64,000 nt of DNA from Lewinellaceae bacterium (GCA_020636225.1 JACJYI010000003.1:620001-684000); one strand, 5' to 3'; counted from the stretch's first letter, positions 34,567 to 43,240 are shown. Notes: generated by a model from the letters alone, not told the origin. Numbers and translations: made by a program.

Positions 34567-37500
34567 ATGATCCTCTTCTTTGGCCAACCGAACTCCAAGG
34601 TGTATGCAGTCCAAACGGATCAAGCCCTGTCGGAGGGGGATGTGGAGAAACTGATCTGGCTGTTTGGTGAGGCACCCTTGCTGGAAGGGCCCTCCGTGGA
34701 TGGTCCGTTCGTCGGGCCTCGGGCCACCATGATCAGTCCCTGGAGCACCAATGCGGTGGAGATCACCCAGAACATGGCCATCGCCGGCATCCGGCGGATG
34801 GAGGAATATCATTTGTTCCGGGAGGGAGACGCTTTCGATCCGATGCTGTCCCAGAAGTTTGCATCGCTGGACCAGCACCTGTTCGACATCCATGTCCAGC
34901 CGGAACCGATCCGGGCCATCGAGGATATCGGTGCATTCAATGAACAGGAAGGACTCGCCCTCAACCCGGAGGAGATCGACTATCTCGAGGACGTGGCCAG
35001 GCGCATCGGCCGGAAGCTGACCGACTCGGAAGTATTCGGCTTTTCCCAGGTGAACAGCGAGCACTGCCGGCACAAGATCTTCAACGGCACCTTCGTGATC
35101 GATGGCGAGGAGAAGCCCACCAGCCTGTTCCAGCTGATCAAGAAGACCTCCAGGGAACACCCCAACGAGATCGTATCGGCCTACAAGGACAACGTCGCCT
35201 TCATCAAGGGTCCGCAGATGACCCAGTTCGCGCCGGCCCGGCCGGATGTGCCAGCTGATTATGTGAAGAAGGCGATCGATTCGGTTCTGTCCCTCAAGGC
35301 GGAGACCCACAACTTTCCCACCACAGTGGAGCCATTCAACGGGGCTGCTACCGGTTCCGGTGGTGAGATCCGCGACCGCATGGCTGGTGGTCGGGGCTCC
35401 ATTCCCCTGGCCGGAACGGCAGTGTACATGACGGCTTATTCGCGTCTCGCCGACGGCGAACGCCCCTGGGAATCCGGCATGGTGGAGCGTCCCTGGCTTT
35501 ACCAGACTCCGCTGGATATCCTCATCAAGGCTTCCAACGGCGCGTCGGACTTCGGCAACAAGTTCGGCCAGCCATTGATCGCCGGTTCGGTACTCACGTT
35601 CGAGCATGAGGAGCACGGACGACGGCTGGGCTTTGACAAGGTCATCATGCTGGCCGGCGGGATCGGCTATGGCAAGGCCGAACAGGCCCAGAAAGGTCAT
35701 CCGGAGGCGGGTGACAAGGTCGTGGTGATGGGAGGCGACAATTACCGGATCGGCATGGGCGGGGCGGCCGTCTCCTCGGCCGATACAGGCGAGTTCCATT
35801 CCGTCATCGAACTGAATGCCGTACAGCGGTCCAATCCGGAGATGCAGAAGCGCGTGGCCAATGCCGTGCGTGGCATGGTGGAAGGGGAGGAGAACCTGAT
35901 CGTCTCCATCCACGACCATGGAGCAGGAGGGCATCTGAACTGCCTCTCCGAGCTGGTCGAGGCGACCGGTGGGAAGATCGACCTGGACAAGTTGCCTGTC
36001 GGCGATCCCACGTTATCCGCCAGGGAGATCATCGGCAATGAATCCCAGGAGCGGATGGGCCTGGTGATCCACCCGCAGCACCTGGACACTCTTCGACGGA
36101 TCGCCGAGCGCGAGCGGGCCCCCCTGTACGAGGTAGGTGAAGTGACCGGTGATATGCGCTTTACGTTTGAATCTTCATCCACTGGAGCCAGGCCCATGGA
36201 CCTGGCCCTGACCGATATGTTTGGCAGCTCACCCCGGACGGTGATGACCGACCGGACGGTGGACCGCCCATATGCGCCCATTCAGACGGATGGGTCTGCC
36301 ATCCAGGAGGACATTCGCAACGTACTCCGCCTGGAAGCCGTGGCCTGCAAGGACTGGCTGACCAACAAGGTGGACCGCTGTGTGGGTGGCCTCGTCGCCA
36401 AACAACAATGTACCGGTCCGCTCCAGCTGCCACTGAACGACTGTGGTGTCATGGCGCTGGACTTTGAGGGAAAAAGCGGACTGGCGACGTCGATCGGGCA
36501 CAGTCCGGTGTCCGGTCTGATCGACCCGGTGGCCGGCAGCCGCAACTCGGTGGCCGAGGCATTGACGAATATTGTGTGGGCGCCATTGGAGAAGGGATTG
36601 AAATCGGTATCTCTCTCGGCCAACTGGATGTGGCCCTGCAAGAATGAGGGGGAGGATGCCCGGCTGTATGCCGCCGTGGAAGCCATGTCGGCATTTGCCC
36701 TGGACCTGGGGATCAATATCCCCACGGGCAAGGACTCCCTGTCCATGAAGCAGAAATATCCTGACGGCAGTGAAGTGATCTCTCCGGGCACGGTGATCGT
36801 CTCGGCGGCTGGTCATTGTGTGGATCGCGCCGCAGTGGTCGAGCCGGTATTCCGGAAGGATGGCGGTCCCATCTATCTCCTGGACCTGTCCGGCGAGGCT
36901 TGCCAGCTCGGCGGGTCCTCCTATGCCCAGACCCTGAATCGGGTGGGGGAACAGGCGCCATCGGTGGTGGATGCCGGTGCCTTTGCCCGGGCCTTTGATG
37001 CCTTGCAGGACCTGATCAAGAAGGGCAAGATCCAGGCGGGCCACGATATCTCGGCTGGCGGACTGCTAACCTGCCTGCTGGAGATGTGTTTTGCCGACAA
37101 CGATCTGGGTGTCTCGATCGACCTGTCTGCCACTGGTGAACCTGACCTGGTCAAGCGTCTGTTTGCCGAGAATGCCGGGGTTGTTTTCCAGGCTGCGGAT
37201 GGGGAAGTGGAAGATGTCCTGCAGGCAGCGGGTGTTCCCTTCTATCGCATTGGCCAGGTAACGAAACAGGCTGAGTTGACCATCCAGTTTGGTGACATGA
37301 CTCACCGGTTTGATGTAACCGAGCTACGGGATGTCTGGTATGAGACCTCCCGGCAGTTTGACCGCCACCAGACAGCCAATGGGCTGGCGGATGTGCGGTT
37401 TGCCAACTACAAGAAGCAGCCCCTGCACTATGTCTTCCCTAAGGGATTTGAGGGTCGGCGGCCGGAGAGACTTGGAGAGGGACCCCGGATCAAGGCAGCC

Positions 37501-38232
37501 ATTATTCGTGAAAAGGGCAGCAATTCCGAGCGGGAGATGGCCCATGCCATGTATCTGGCGGGGTTTGACGTGCGGGATGTGCACATGACCGACTTGATCG
37601 CCGGGCGGGAAACGCTGGAGGACGTTCGGTTCATCGGTGCCGTGGGCGGATTCTCCAACAGCGACGTGCTGGGTTCGGCCAAGGGCTGGGCCGGTGCATT
37701 CAAGTATAATGACAAAGCACGGACGGCCCTGGAACGGTTCTTTGCCCGGGAGGACGTGCTCTCGGTAGGGATCTGCAACGGCTGTCAGCTCTTCGTGGAG
37801 TTGAACCTGATCAATCCGGAGCACGAACAGCCACCCCGGATGCTGCACAATGACTCCCACAAGCACGAAAGCATCTTTACCTCGGTGGTCATTCCGGAGA
37901 ACAACTCCGTGATGCTGTCCTCCCTGGCGGGAACGCGACTGGGGATCTGGGTGTCCCACGGAGAGGGGAAGTTTCATCTGCCGCTGGAAGAAGACCGGTA
38001 CAATATCGTGGCGAAATACGGGTATGACGGCTATCCGGCCAATCCGAATGGAAGCGACTACAATGCGGCCATGCTGGCCAGTGCGGATGGTCGCCATCTG
38101 GTGACCATGCCCCACTTCGAGCGCTCCATGTTCCGCTGGAACTGGGCCCATTATCCCGCCGACCGGCATGGAGACGACATCTCCCCCTGGATCGAGGTAT
38201 TTGTGAATGCGCGGAAGTGGCTGGAGGGGTAG
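34567..38232 (+). CDS. purL: Phosphoribosylformylglycinamidine synthase, single-chain type
   Basis: This encodes 1,221 aa, the usual length of the large PurL in Bacteroidota. It converts FGAR, glutamine and ATP to FGAM in de novo purine synthesis, in the cytosol. Visible signatures are FSQVNSEHCRHKIFNG, the ATP/FGAR-site segments KAETHNFPTTVEPFNGAATG and GSGGEIRDRMAGGRGS, and PTGKDSLSMK in the second half. The C-terminal glutamine amidotransferase domain carries GICNGCQLF with nucleophile Cys1070 and SHGEGKFHLP. The start at MILFFGQPNSKVYAV fits the family; an in-frame extension to 34507 would run into the promoter-like region. It is transcribed divergently from the TonB receptor gene and stands alone. 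Confidence 0.97.
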   Translation: MILFFGQPNSKVYAVQTDQALSEGDVEKLIWLFGEAPLLEGPSVDGPFVGPRATMISPWSTNAVEITQNMAIAGIRRMEEYHLFREGDAFDPMLSQKFASLDQHLFDIHVQPEPIRAIEDIGAFNEQEGLALNPEEIDYLEDVARRIGRKLTDSEVFGFSQVNSEHCRHKIFNGTFVIDGEEKPTSLFQLIKKTSREHPNEIVSAYKDNVAFIKGPQMTQFAPARPDVPADYVKKAIDSVLSLKAETHNFPTTVEPFNGAATGSGGEIRDRMAGGRGSIPLAGTAVYMTAYSRLADGERPWESGMVERPWLYQTPLDILIKASNGASDFGNKFGQPLIAGSVLTFEHEEHGRRLGFDKVIMLAGGIGYGKAEQAQKGHPEAGDKVVVMGGDNYRIGMGGAAVSSADTGEFHSVIELNAVQRSNPEMQKRVANAVRGMVEGEENLIVSIHDHGAGGHLNCLSELVEATGGKIDLDKLPVGDPTLSAREIIGNESQERMGLVIHPQHLDTLRRIAERERAPLYEVGEVTGDMRFTFESSSTGARPMDLALTDMFGSSPRTVMTDRTVDRPYAPIQTDGSAIQEDIRNVLRLEAVACKDWLTNKVDRCVGGLVAKQQCTGPLQLPLNDCGVMALDFEGKSGLATSIGHSPVSGLIDPVAGSRNSVAEALTNIVWAPLEKGLKSVSLSANWMWPCKNEGEDARLYAAVEAMSAFALDLGINIPTGKDSLSMKQKYPDGSEVISPGTVIVSAAGHCVDRAAVVEPVFRKDGGPIYLLDLSGEACQLGGSSYAQTLNRVGEQAPSVVDAGAFARAFDALQDLIKKGKIQAGHDISAGGLLTCLLEMCFADNDLGVSIDLSATGEPDLVKRLFAENAGVVFQAADGEVEDVLQAAGVPFYRIGQVTKQAELTIQFGDMTHRFDVTELRDVWYETSRQFDRHQTANGLADVRFANYKKQPLHYVFPKGFEGRRPERLGEGPRIKAAIIREKGSNSEREMAHAMYLAGFDVRDVHMTDLIAGRETLEDVRFIGAVGGFSNSDVLGSAKGWAGAFKYNDKARTALERFFAREDVLSVGICNGCQLFVELNLINPEHEQPPRMLHNDSHKHESIFTSVVIPENNSVMLSSLAGTRLGIWVSHGEGKFHLPLEEDRYNIVAKYGYDGYPANPNGSDYNAAMLASADGRHLVTMPHFERSMFRWNWAHYPADRHGDDISPWIEVFVNARKWLEG

Positions 38233-38321
38233 GCCGTTCAGCCCAAAGTTGCTCCTTGTGAATGACGCTGGCATCCGTGTCCTGAACGGAACTGTTTGTG
38301 CTCCATGCAAGAATCGAAGGA

Positions 38322-39263
38322 TCAATAGATTTGCTGCATGCGACTCTGGAGGATCGTCTTGTATTGAGCCTTGAGTGGTTCCGGCAGGAAGCTTGCATCA
38401 ATCATGGACAACCAGTCGGGGAAGGCTATCTCCATTTTCCGGAAAATATTTTCCTGCTGTTTTTCTTCCAGATCAGCAGTTTGCATAGCCTGTACAAAAT
38501 CCGTCCTGGACAGTTTCTTTTTTTTCCCGTTGAGGGTCAACGCCATTTCTTCATCATCGGCAGGGTTAACCAATGCCGTATTGACCAGATCATAGGCAGG
38601 TGACAGGATCATGCCTAATCCGGGTTGATCCAGCAGAGAAAAGTTCTTCAAATGCATATCTGCATTTCCGGTGAGAAATGAAAAAAGGACCAGTTCGAAG
38701 AAATTGACGACGTCCAGACCTGGAACGGCGGAGTATTTCTGTATCGCTTTTGCGACCTGCTTATAACTTCCCTGGTATTTGTGTTCGGTAAGCCGTTCGG
38801 TCAGCTGACACATGTCCTCCATGGCCAGTTTGTTCTTTTTATAACGATCCAGACGTTTCGTGATATAGGCCAGATTTCCCGATGCCATGCGGATCAGACT
38901 GTGAGGTGCAGTCTTGATGTTGGCCAGCTGGGCCAGGTGCATGGTCAAGTCCTCCACTTCTGGCAAGTGAAGATATGCGGGTGTCTGTGGTTTCAGAATA
39001 TATCCACCCCATAAGCCGACAATGGTGAATCGTTTGCGGTTGCCTTCACGGTATGATTTTGTCAGGTGAAGGGACAATTTGGGTTGAACGCCGGTCAATG
39101 CAGTCTGTGCCTGGATGACGTCCAAGGCCAGCGGTTCCAGATCGGATTCCGAATAGGGGAGAAAAGGCGGATCCGGTTGTCCGAAGAACTGCTTTGAACA
39201 GGAAGAGTGGAAGTCGGTCTCTTCCTGACCTGTCGGGCGATAGCAATACAGACACTGACTCAT
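38322..39263 (-). CDS. HipT/HipA-like serine/threonine kinase toxin (HipA C-terminal type)
   Basis: This encodes 313 aa. It has the HipA kinase core but lacks the HipA N-terminal subdomain, which is encoded separately just upstream. Key sites are the Gly-rich loop ALTGVQPKLSL (residues 55-65), Lys91 in GGYILKPQ, catalytic GNADMHLKN (Asp202, Asn207) and the metal-binding SPAYDL (Asp225). The N-terminus has a CxxC...HxxC knuckle (Cys4, Cys7, His19, Cys22). Known HipA and HipT kinases phosphorylate aminoacyl-tRNA synthetases (GltX, TrpS); the target here is unknown. In the loop, the positions expected to hold two autophosphorylated serines in E. coli O127 HipT read Ala and Thr. The start overlaps the upstream stop in ATGA, implying translational coupling. 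Confidence 0.88.
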   Translation of the reverse strand: MSQCLYCYRPTGQEETDFHSSCSKQFFGQPDPPFLPYSESDLEPLALDVIQAQTALTGVQPKLSLHLTKSYREGNRKRFTIVGLWGGYILKPQTPAYLHLPEVEDLTMHLAQLANIKTAPHSLIRMASGNLAYITKRLDRYKKNKLAMEDMCQLTERLTEHKYQGSYKQVAKAIQKYSAVPGLDVVNFFELVLFSFLTGNADMHLKNFSLLDQPGLGMILSPAYDLVNTALVNPADDEEMALTLNGKKKKLSRTDFVQAMQTADLEEKQQENIFRKMEIAFPDWLSMIDASFLPEPLKAQYKTILQSRMQQIY

Positions 39264-39589
39264 GGCTGCTGGTCCTTGATTTCTTCTACACTGACGGCGC
39301 CAATGCAATCTTTGCAGCAGGCCAGCAACAGGCCCATCCGATCACGTGGGTTCAGTTTCCAGTTTTTCTCGGCAATCTCCAACAGCCAGCCTTCGGGTAT
39401 CAAGCCATCGAAAAAGGGGAACAACACCCGGGATGTGAAAGGACCGCCCTGCACGGGAAGGGTAAGACTGACTGGTGTCGCGTCCGGCAGGGAGATGTAG
39501 TCAGTGTCATACTGGAAATGATAACCGTCCTCATCTTCTGTGAGCCAACCGGCCAATTGGTCGTGGATGGAGATAGCAGCCTTCCTCAT
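39260..39589 (-). CDS. HipS-like antitoxin (separate HipA N-terminal domain)
   Basis: This encodes 109 aa matching the HipA N-terminal (couple_hipA) domain. It shows LAGWLTEDEDGYHFQYDTDY, TPVSLTLPVQGG and the family hallmark LFPFFDGLIPEGWLLEI. In E. coli O127 HipBST the equivalent small protein HipS is the antitoxin that inserts a Trp into the kinase site. Here Trp68, inside the hallmark motif, is the likely counterpart (inference). ATGA overlaps with the HTH gene upstream and the kinase gene downstream make this the middle gene of a tight operon. Confidence 0.85.
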   Translation of the reverse strand: MRKAAISIHDQLAGWLTEDEDGYHFQYDTDYISLPDATPVSLTLPVQGGPFTSRVLFPFFDGLIPEGWLLEIAEKNWKLNPRDRMGLLLACCKDCIGAVSVEEIKDQQP

Positions 39590-39813
39590 GGTTCGATCTC
39601 CGGGTTTGTGTTCCTGTTGTGGCTGATCGGAACGGGTCCGGCTTCATATCCGAACAGGTTCAGGACCTGGTTTACTTTGTCCATGCGAAGGCTCTCTTTT
39701 CGTTGTTCCAATTCCCGGACGAACCTGAGGCCAACCCCGGCCTTTGCTGCCAGTTCCCATTGAGTCAGTCCAACGGCCTTCCGCTTTGATTTTACCCATG
39801 AAGCCAAATCCAT
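39586..39813 (-). CDS. HipB-like HTH transcriptional regulator
   Basis: This encodes 75 aa forming a single Cro/C1-type helix-turn-helix (about residues 5-58: GLTQWELAAKAGVGLRFVRE). A short polar tail follows. HipB proteins repress their own operon by binding inverted-repeat operators. Four such sites lie directly upstream, the nearest touching the ATG. First gene of the three-gene hip operon; its stop overlaps the start of the HipS-like gene (ATGA). Confidence 0.88.
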   Translation of the reverse strand: MDLASWVKSKRKAVGLTQWELAAKAGVGLRFVRELEQRKESLRMDKVNQVLNLFGYEAGPVPISHNRNTNPEIEP

Positions 39814-39953
39814 ATATACCCTTTCGGGTACAATATCGCAGTTGTTTTCTGATTATGCACCCGATCAGGTATAATTCATTTCGTTTTGATGAAAGATATA
39901 CCCAAACGGGTATAATAATACCACTATAATGTAAAAATATACCCGAAAGGGTG
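39814..39953 (-). promoter_or_regulatory. Array of four inverted-repeat operators for the hip operon, phased at 41 bp
   Basis: The core pattern is TACCC-N4-GGGTA. Sites: O1 39817-39830 (TACCC/GGGTA, perfect), O2 39858-39871 (CACCC/AGGTA, degenerate), O3 39899-39912 (perfect, extended to TATACCC/GGGTATA at 39897-39914) and O4 39940-39953 (TACCC/GGGTG). Core starts differ by exactly 41 bp each time, close to four helical turns, so all sites face the same side of the DNA. E. coli hipBA also has four operators, of a different consensus. O1 abuts the hipB start codon. Confidence 0.85.
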
Positions 39954-40190
39954 TTTTATAGGCCGAGCAGCAAGGGTTGGAGATGATCTTCAAGAAGTGC
40001 TACAGTTGCCGAGAAAGGATTGTTGGCCAACAATTATTGATCCATCCGTGACCGAACTGACCGGCCGGCCGCCAACTGGCGTGGACCGACATGACCTCCC
40101 TTGATTTAGGCATATGTGAATGCGTTTAAGGGGCTGGAGGCACACCCGTCCAACCGTTCTTAGGAAGAAAGGATTCAAGATAGGCCAAGA
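39954..40190. other. Gene-free stretch upstream of the hip operators
   Basis: No gene, tRNA or further operator copy is visible between the operator array and the terminator at 40191. Short open frames here lack start context and recognisable content. Confidence 0.5.
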
Positions 40191-40226
40191 AAAAACCCAT
40201 GTTCCGATCCCGGAACATGGGTTTTT
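40191..40226. terminator. Strong bidirectional intrinsic terminator
   Basis: A 16-bp perfect stem pairs 40191-40206 with 40211-40226 around ATCC. It has A-rich and T-rich flanks on either side. It lies about 20 bp past the final stop of the broken gene at 40249-40999 on the minus strand. Confidence 0.9.
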
Positions 40227-40248
40227 TTATCTGAGTGAAGTGTCTGGA

Positions 40249-40999
40249 TTATCGGTCGCTGCTTAATTTGGCATTGTAGACCCAGATCTCATCCCATTGG
40301 TCAGAGAAGATGTCTCTGGCATTGTCCAGGAATGACGTCCAGGAATTCTCGCCATGCTTGGCTTCGAAGGCCTTTTTGAAGTTCATGTCCCTGTCCAGTT
40401 CTGCTCAGGAGTCCAGGTACATGCAGGTGGCCACATGACGACCGATCTTGTTGCCCTGCCAGAATTCGTTGTAAAAGACACCCCATTCAGGACCGCCATC
40501 CGGCATGGACTTGATCGTCTCACTGATCTTGGTCAGGTGATCGTTCAGACGATGGCCTTCGCCATCATTGATCTCGTGATAGCGCACATAGATCAGTTTG
40601 GATGGACCAGTGCCTTCCTTGAAGTTGGACAGCTTGTCATCCGTGCGCCAGTACTCGCCTTGTTCGACCTTGGTGATGTTGGGCAACACCTTGTCGCGCC
40701 AGTCATCATCATGTCCACCATCGCTGGGGCGCTTGTCCAGATCCGGATAGGTCAATGGTCCCATCAGCCAGACCATCTTCCCGGTGTTCGGTCCGTTGGC
40801 GACATTGTAGACGGAAGCCCTGTACAGACCATCCTTGTGAAAGGTCTTGTTGTGATTGGCCATGGCCGTGCCCAGTGCCTTCAGGTTGGCGGTGTTGGGC
40901 GTGAGGTAGATGGTCTGCCACAGGGAGTAAGATTCCTTCTCCTCCTGGGCATCATGGCCAGCGGAGGATGAGGGCAAATCAGAGAATTTTCGTCTTCAT
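40249..40999 (-). pseudogene. Disrupted gene for a secreted protein of unknown family
   Basis: The main open stretch (minus strand, about 40977 to 40405) encodes ~190 aa with SLWQTIYLTPNTANLKALG, GPNTGKMVWLMGPLTYPDLD and EYWRTDDKLSNFKEG. It stops at TGA (40405-40407) after MYLDS. The same frame then continues for 51 more sense codons (AELDRDMNFKKAFEAKHGEN to DEIWVYNAKLSSDR) to TAA at 40249-40251, just before a good terminator. At the 5' end, ATG at 40999 starts MKTKIL, then TGA, then FALIL in another frame. A split signal peptide is therefore likely, with at least one frameshift. The gene is either decayed or carries sequence errors. I do not recognise the family. Confidence 0.7.
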
Positions 41000-41223
41000 A
41001 GTGGAAATGAGTTAGGGTGGAAAAAAGTGATGATCATATGGAGCATCACGGTTATCCTAAAATGTACGATAAGAAGGTAGGATATGGCGATCCGGGATTG
41101 GGGTTAGATAGATATTGGGGGCAGAATGCGGTCTGATCGGTGATTATTTCGGATGGTCAATAGTTTTCGAGATCCTGTACTTTCGTCCGATCAATCATGC
41201 GCTGATCAGAACCAATCCTCCCG

Positions 41224-41460
41224 ATGTCCGACGAACGAACCCCTCCCCGGCAACAGCCCAACAACCCCCTTCACGGTGTCAAACTGGAAGATATGGTGAG
41301 CCGGATGGTCGATCATTACGGCTGGGCAGAACTGGGCCGGCAGATCCCCATCCGCTGCTTTACGAACGATCCCTCCATCAAGTCCAGCCTGACCTTTTTG
41401 CGGAAGACGCCCTGGGCGAGGGAGAGGGTGGAGCAGATGTACTTGTGGATGATCCGATGA
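41224..41460 (+). CDS. VF530-family (DUF2132) small DNA-binding protein
   Basis: This encodes 78 aa. After a short polar N-terminus, the whole sequence fits the VF530/DUF2132 family: NNPLHGVKLEDMVSRMVDHY, GWAELGRQIPIRCF, then NDPSIKSSLTFLRKTPWARE and VEQMYL. The family has a compact alpha/beta fold and DNA binding was reported for the Vibrio protein; its cellular role is unclear. It stands alone, transcribed away from the broken gene at 40249-40999. Confidence 0.88.
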   Translation: MSDERTPPRQQPNNPLHGVKLEDMVSRMVDHYGWAELGRQIPIRCFTNDPSIKSSLTFLRKTPWARERVEQMYLWMIR

Positions 41461-42005
41461 TTAGGGAGGTTTCCAGGGGTTCGGTGTTGATACAAAATGT
41501 GATCATGTCTATGAACGAGAGGTGAGTCCGGTGACGGCAGAACAAATGGCAACAGATTTGTCATTTGAGCCATTCTGTAGAGGGGGATGTGACGGAGTAC
41601 TGACGGAATACTGATAGGATAACTATGGATTATCTATACTGCAACTCTGCTTCAGTGCCCCTCTATCCCGACAGGTAGAGAACCTGGATACAGGGATATT
41701 ATCAGGATGAACATGGCGTTCTCTGTAGTTTAGTGCACTATGGTGAATGGGAGGAGGTCAAAATAACAGGTCAATTTCTTCAGGACTGTCCGAAGGATGG
41801 GAAGTCTTCACAATCACTTTCCGATACAGAATGTGATAATGCCCGTCAATAAAGGGATTTAAGACTTATGGCAATAAATTTCTGATAATTTGCCCTTATA
41901 CTGCCAAAATTGAGCCTTTTAGTATGGTTAATAAGCGCGGAGGATCGTTATACTTTATACATTACTGTGGCTTTAAAGTATCGATAAGTAAAGTGAAAAT
42001 GACCA
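41461..42005. other. Gene-free region at the edge of an AT-rich island
   Basis: No gene was found in these 545 bp. At 41781-41811 lies one arm of a distant inverted repeat (partner 43497-43528). Read on the minus strand, this arm sits in a short frame ending LYRKVIVKTSHPSDSPEE and then IDLLF. It may be the tail of a lost gene. Base composition becomes AT-rich from about 41.85 kb. Confidence 0.5.
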
Positions 42006-42554
42006 ATGGTTAGTAAATCTAGAGACGAATTCTCTGAGTCAACAAAGACGATCTTAGCAAAACGTATTGGACTTCGATGCTCCAAACCTGATTGCGGGAA
42101 ATCTTGCTTTGGGCCTCACTCTGACGATAGGAAGGCTATTAGTATTGGTCAAGCAGCCCATATCACGTCAGCGTCAAAAGGAGGACCTAGATTCAATGAA
42201 AGACTTATCCAAGCAGAAAGAAGATCACCAGATATTGGCATCTGGCTTTGCAGCATCCATGCCAGGTTAATAGATTCTGACGGAACTACCTTTGCAGAGG
42301 AGATGCTTCGGGAGTGGAAGCAAGATGCAGAGAACCGGGCGCTAGATGAACTGATGACCGAAAACTACGCACTGAGGAAGGAGTTAGAATTTGTTGTATC
42401 TGCTATGGAAGGAAAGGATACGTACCCAAGTTTGGAGTTCATTTGGTGCTATGATAGAAGTGGGTGGCACTGGGTTTTAGTTCTGAAAAATACGAAGAGA
42501 CGTCCTCTTTATGATGTAGTCGTGGGTTTTCTGACTCTAATGACCTATGGATAA
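42006..42554 (+). CDS. HNH-like domain protein, frameshifted near its C-terminus
   Basis: This encodes 182 aa as read. Residues about 8-110 form an HNH-like zinc-finger domain known from many accessory and defence proteins. It shows LAKRIGLRCSKPDCGKS, GPHSDDRKAISIGQAAHITS and ASKGGPRFNERL, then RRSPDIGIWLCSIHARLID and LREWKQDAE. Zinc ligands are probably the Cys pair of CSKPDC and the Cys/His of LCSIH, where homologs usually have a second Cys. A coiled segment (LMTENYALRKELEF) and a C-terminal domain follow. That domain is cut at TAA after DVVVGFLTLMTYG. The -1 frame continues sensibly for ~50 codons (see next entry). Function unknown; a nuclease or sensor role is inferred from the family only. 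Confidence 0.75.
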   Translation: MVSKSRDEFSESTKTILAKRIGLRCSKPDCGKSCFGPHSDDRKAISIGQAAHITSASKGGPRFNERLIQAERRSPDIGIWLCSIHARLIDSDGTTFAEEMLREWKQDAENRALDELMTENYALRKELEFVVSAMEGKDTYPSLEFIWCYDRSGWHWVLVLKNTKRRPLYDVVVGFLTLMTYG

Positions 42555-42676
42555 TCAATTATTCTACTGGTGACATTTGTATTGCCAATGGTAGTATATC
42601 ATTTTCTGGGAGAAGTAAATTTGTATTTAATATTTTAGACCTCCCAGTTGCAAATAATCATATGTCTGCAAATTGA
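42555..42676 (+). pseudogene. Out-of-frame 3' end of the HNH-like gene
   Basis: From 42524 the -1 frame reads GFSDSNDLWIINYSTGD and then GSISFSGRSKFVFNILDLPV to TGA at 42674-42676. This completes the C-terminal domain of the preceding gene. The junction is the run GGGTTTT (42524-42530). One missing G or T explains it. The heptamer also matches the X XXY YYZ slippery pattern in the correct frame. Confidence 0.65.
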
Positions 42677-42682
42677 TTTACT

Positions 42683-43240
42683 ATGAAATTTATCATATTG
42701 ATATTATTTGTTACTATAAGCACACTTGGGAGAACTCAAGAGGTGAATATGGATTCAATACTTAATGATTATGAGAGGAAGTTCAGAGTAGAACTTAATA
42801 GAAGTGACACTTTGCTTATAAATGAATTGCTTGAGAAATTGGATGACAATTGTCAGATATTTAGTTCATTAGTTGAGAGCAAGCGCTATAGCAATACATT
42901 TATAATTGAATTGACAAAAAGAATGGTGAATAAGGGAATTTGTATCAGACAGGTTGTTGATAAGATTGATTATTATTTTCCAGTTGATGAATTGGACATT
43001 TCTAGTGGTTATCCAGTTTATTATGGGGCTATTGTTAATAAAGATGGCTTAACTCGGATAAGAAAATATTTAATTGAATCGGATTATTTGTTGGATTGTC
43101 AATTCTTGCTAGGAAGAAGTATTTTTACAGTGAAACTATTGTCATATATATTGAATCAAACTACTGATCCAATTGGAAACTATGAGCAAAACTGTAGAGG
43201 CGCAAATTTGATGATTCTTGATAATTATTATAGAAAGTAG
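42683..43240 (+). CDS. AT-rich gene for a secreted protein of unknown function
   Basis: This encodes 185 aa. Residues 1-19 are a signal peptide (MKFIILILFVTISTLGRTQ). The mature part is mostly helical and charged, with DSILNDYERKFRVELNRSDT, FIIELTKRMVNKG and YLLDCQFLLGRSIFTVKLL. Four cysteines are scattered through it. Base composition is much more AT-rich than the flanking chromosome, suggesting recent acquisition. It starts 6 bp after the restored stop of the HNH-like gene, so the two may be co-transcribed. The signal peptide argues against a cytosolic partnership. No family recognised. Confidence 0.7.
   Translation: MKFIILILFVTISTLGRTQEVNMDSILNDYERKFRVELNRSDTLLINELLEKLDDNCQIFSSLVESKRYSNTFIIELTKRMVNKGICIRQVVDKIDYYFPVDELDISSGYPVYYGAIVNKDGLTRIRKYLIESDYLLDCQFLLGRSIFTVKLLSYILNQTTDPIGNYEQNCRGANLMILDNYYRK

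Noticed and set aside
38234..38289. 8-bp inverted repeat after purL (CCGTTCAG/CTGAACGG)
   Set aside because: The 40-nt loop and lack of a T run make a terminator unlikely; probably chance.
40405..40407. TGA as a selenocysteine codon or reassigned Trp codon
   Set aside because: Many genes here end with TGA (for example the ATGA overlaps in the hip operon), no SECIS-like hairpin follows, and there is further damage at the 5' end.
41591..41625. Short near-direct repeat (GACGGAGTACT/GACGGAATACT)
   Set aside because: Only two adjacent 11-bp copies; too short and isolated to call an operator or repeat family.
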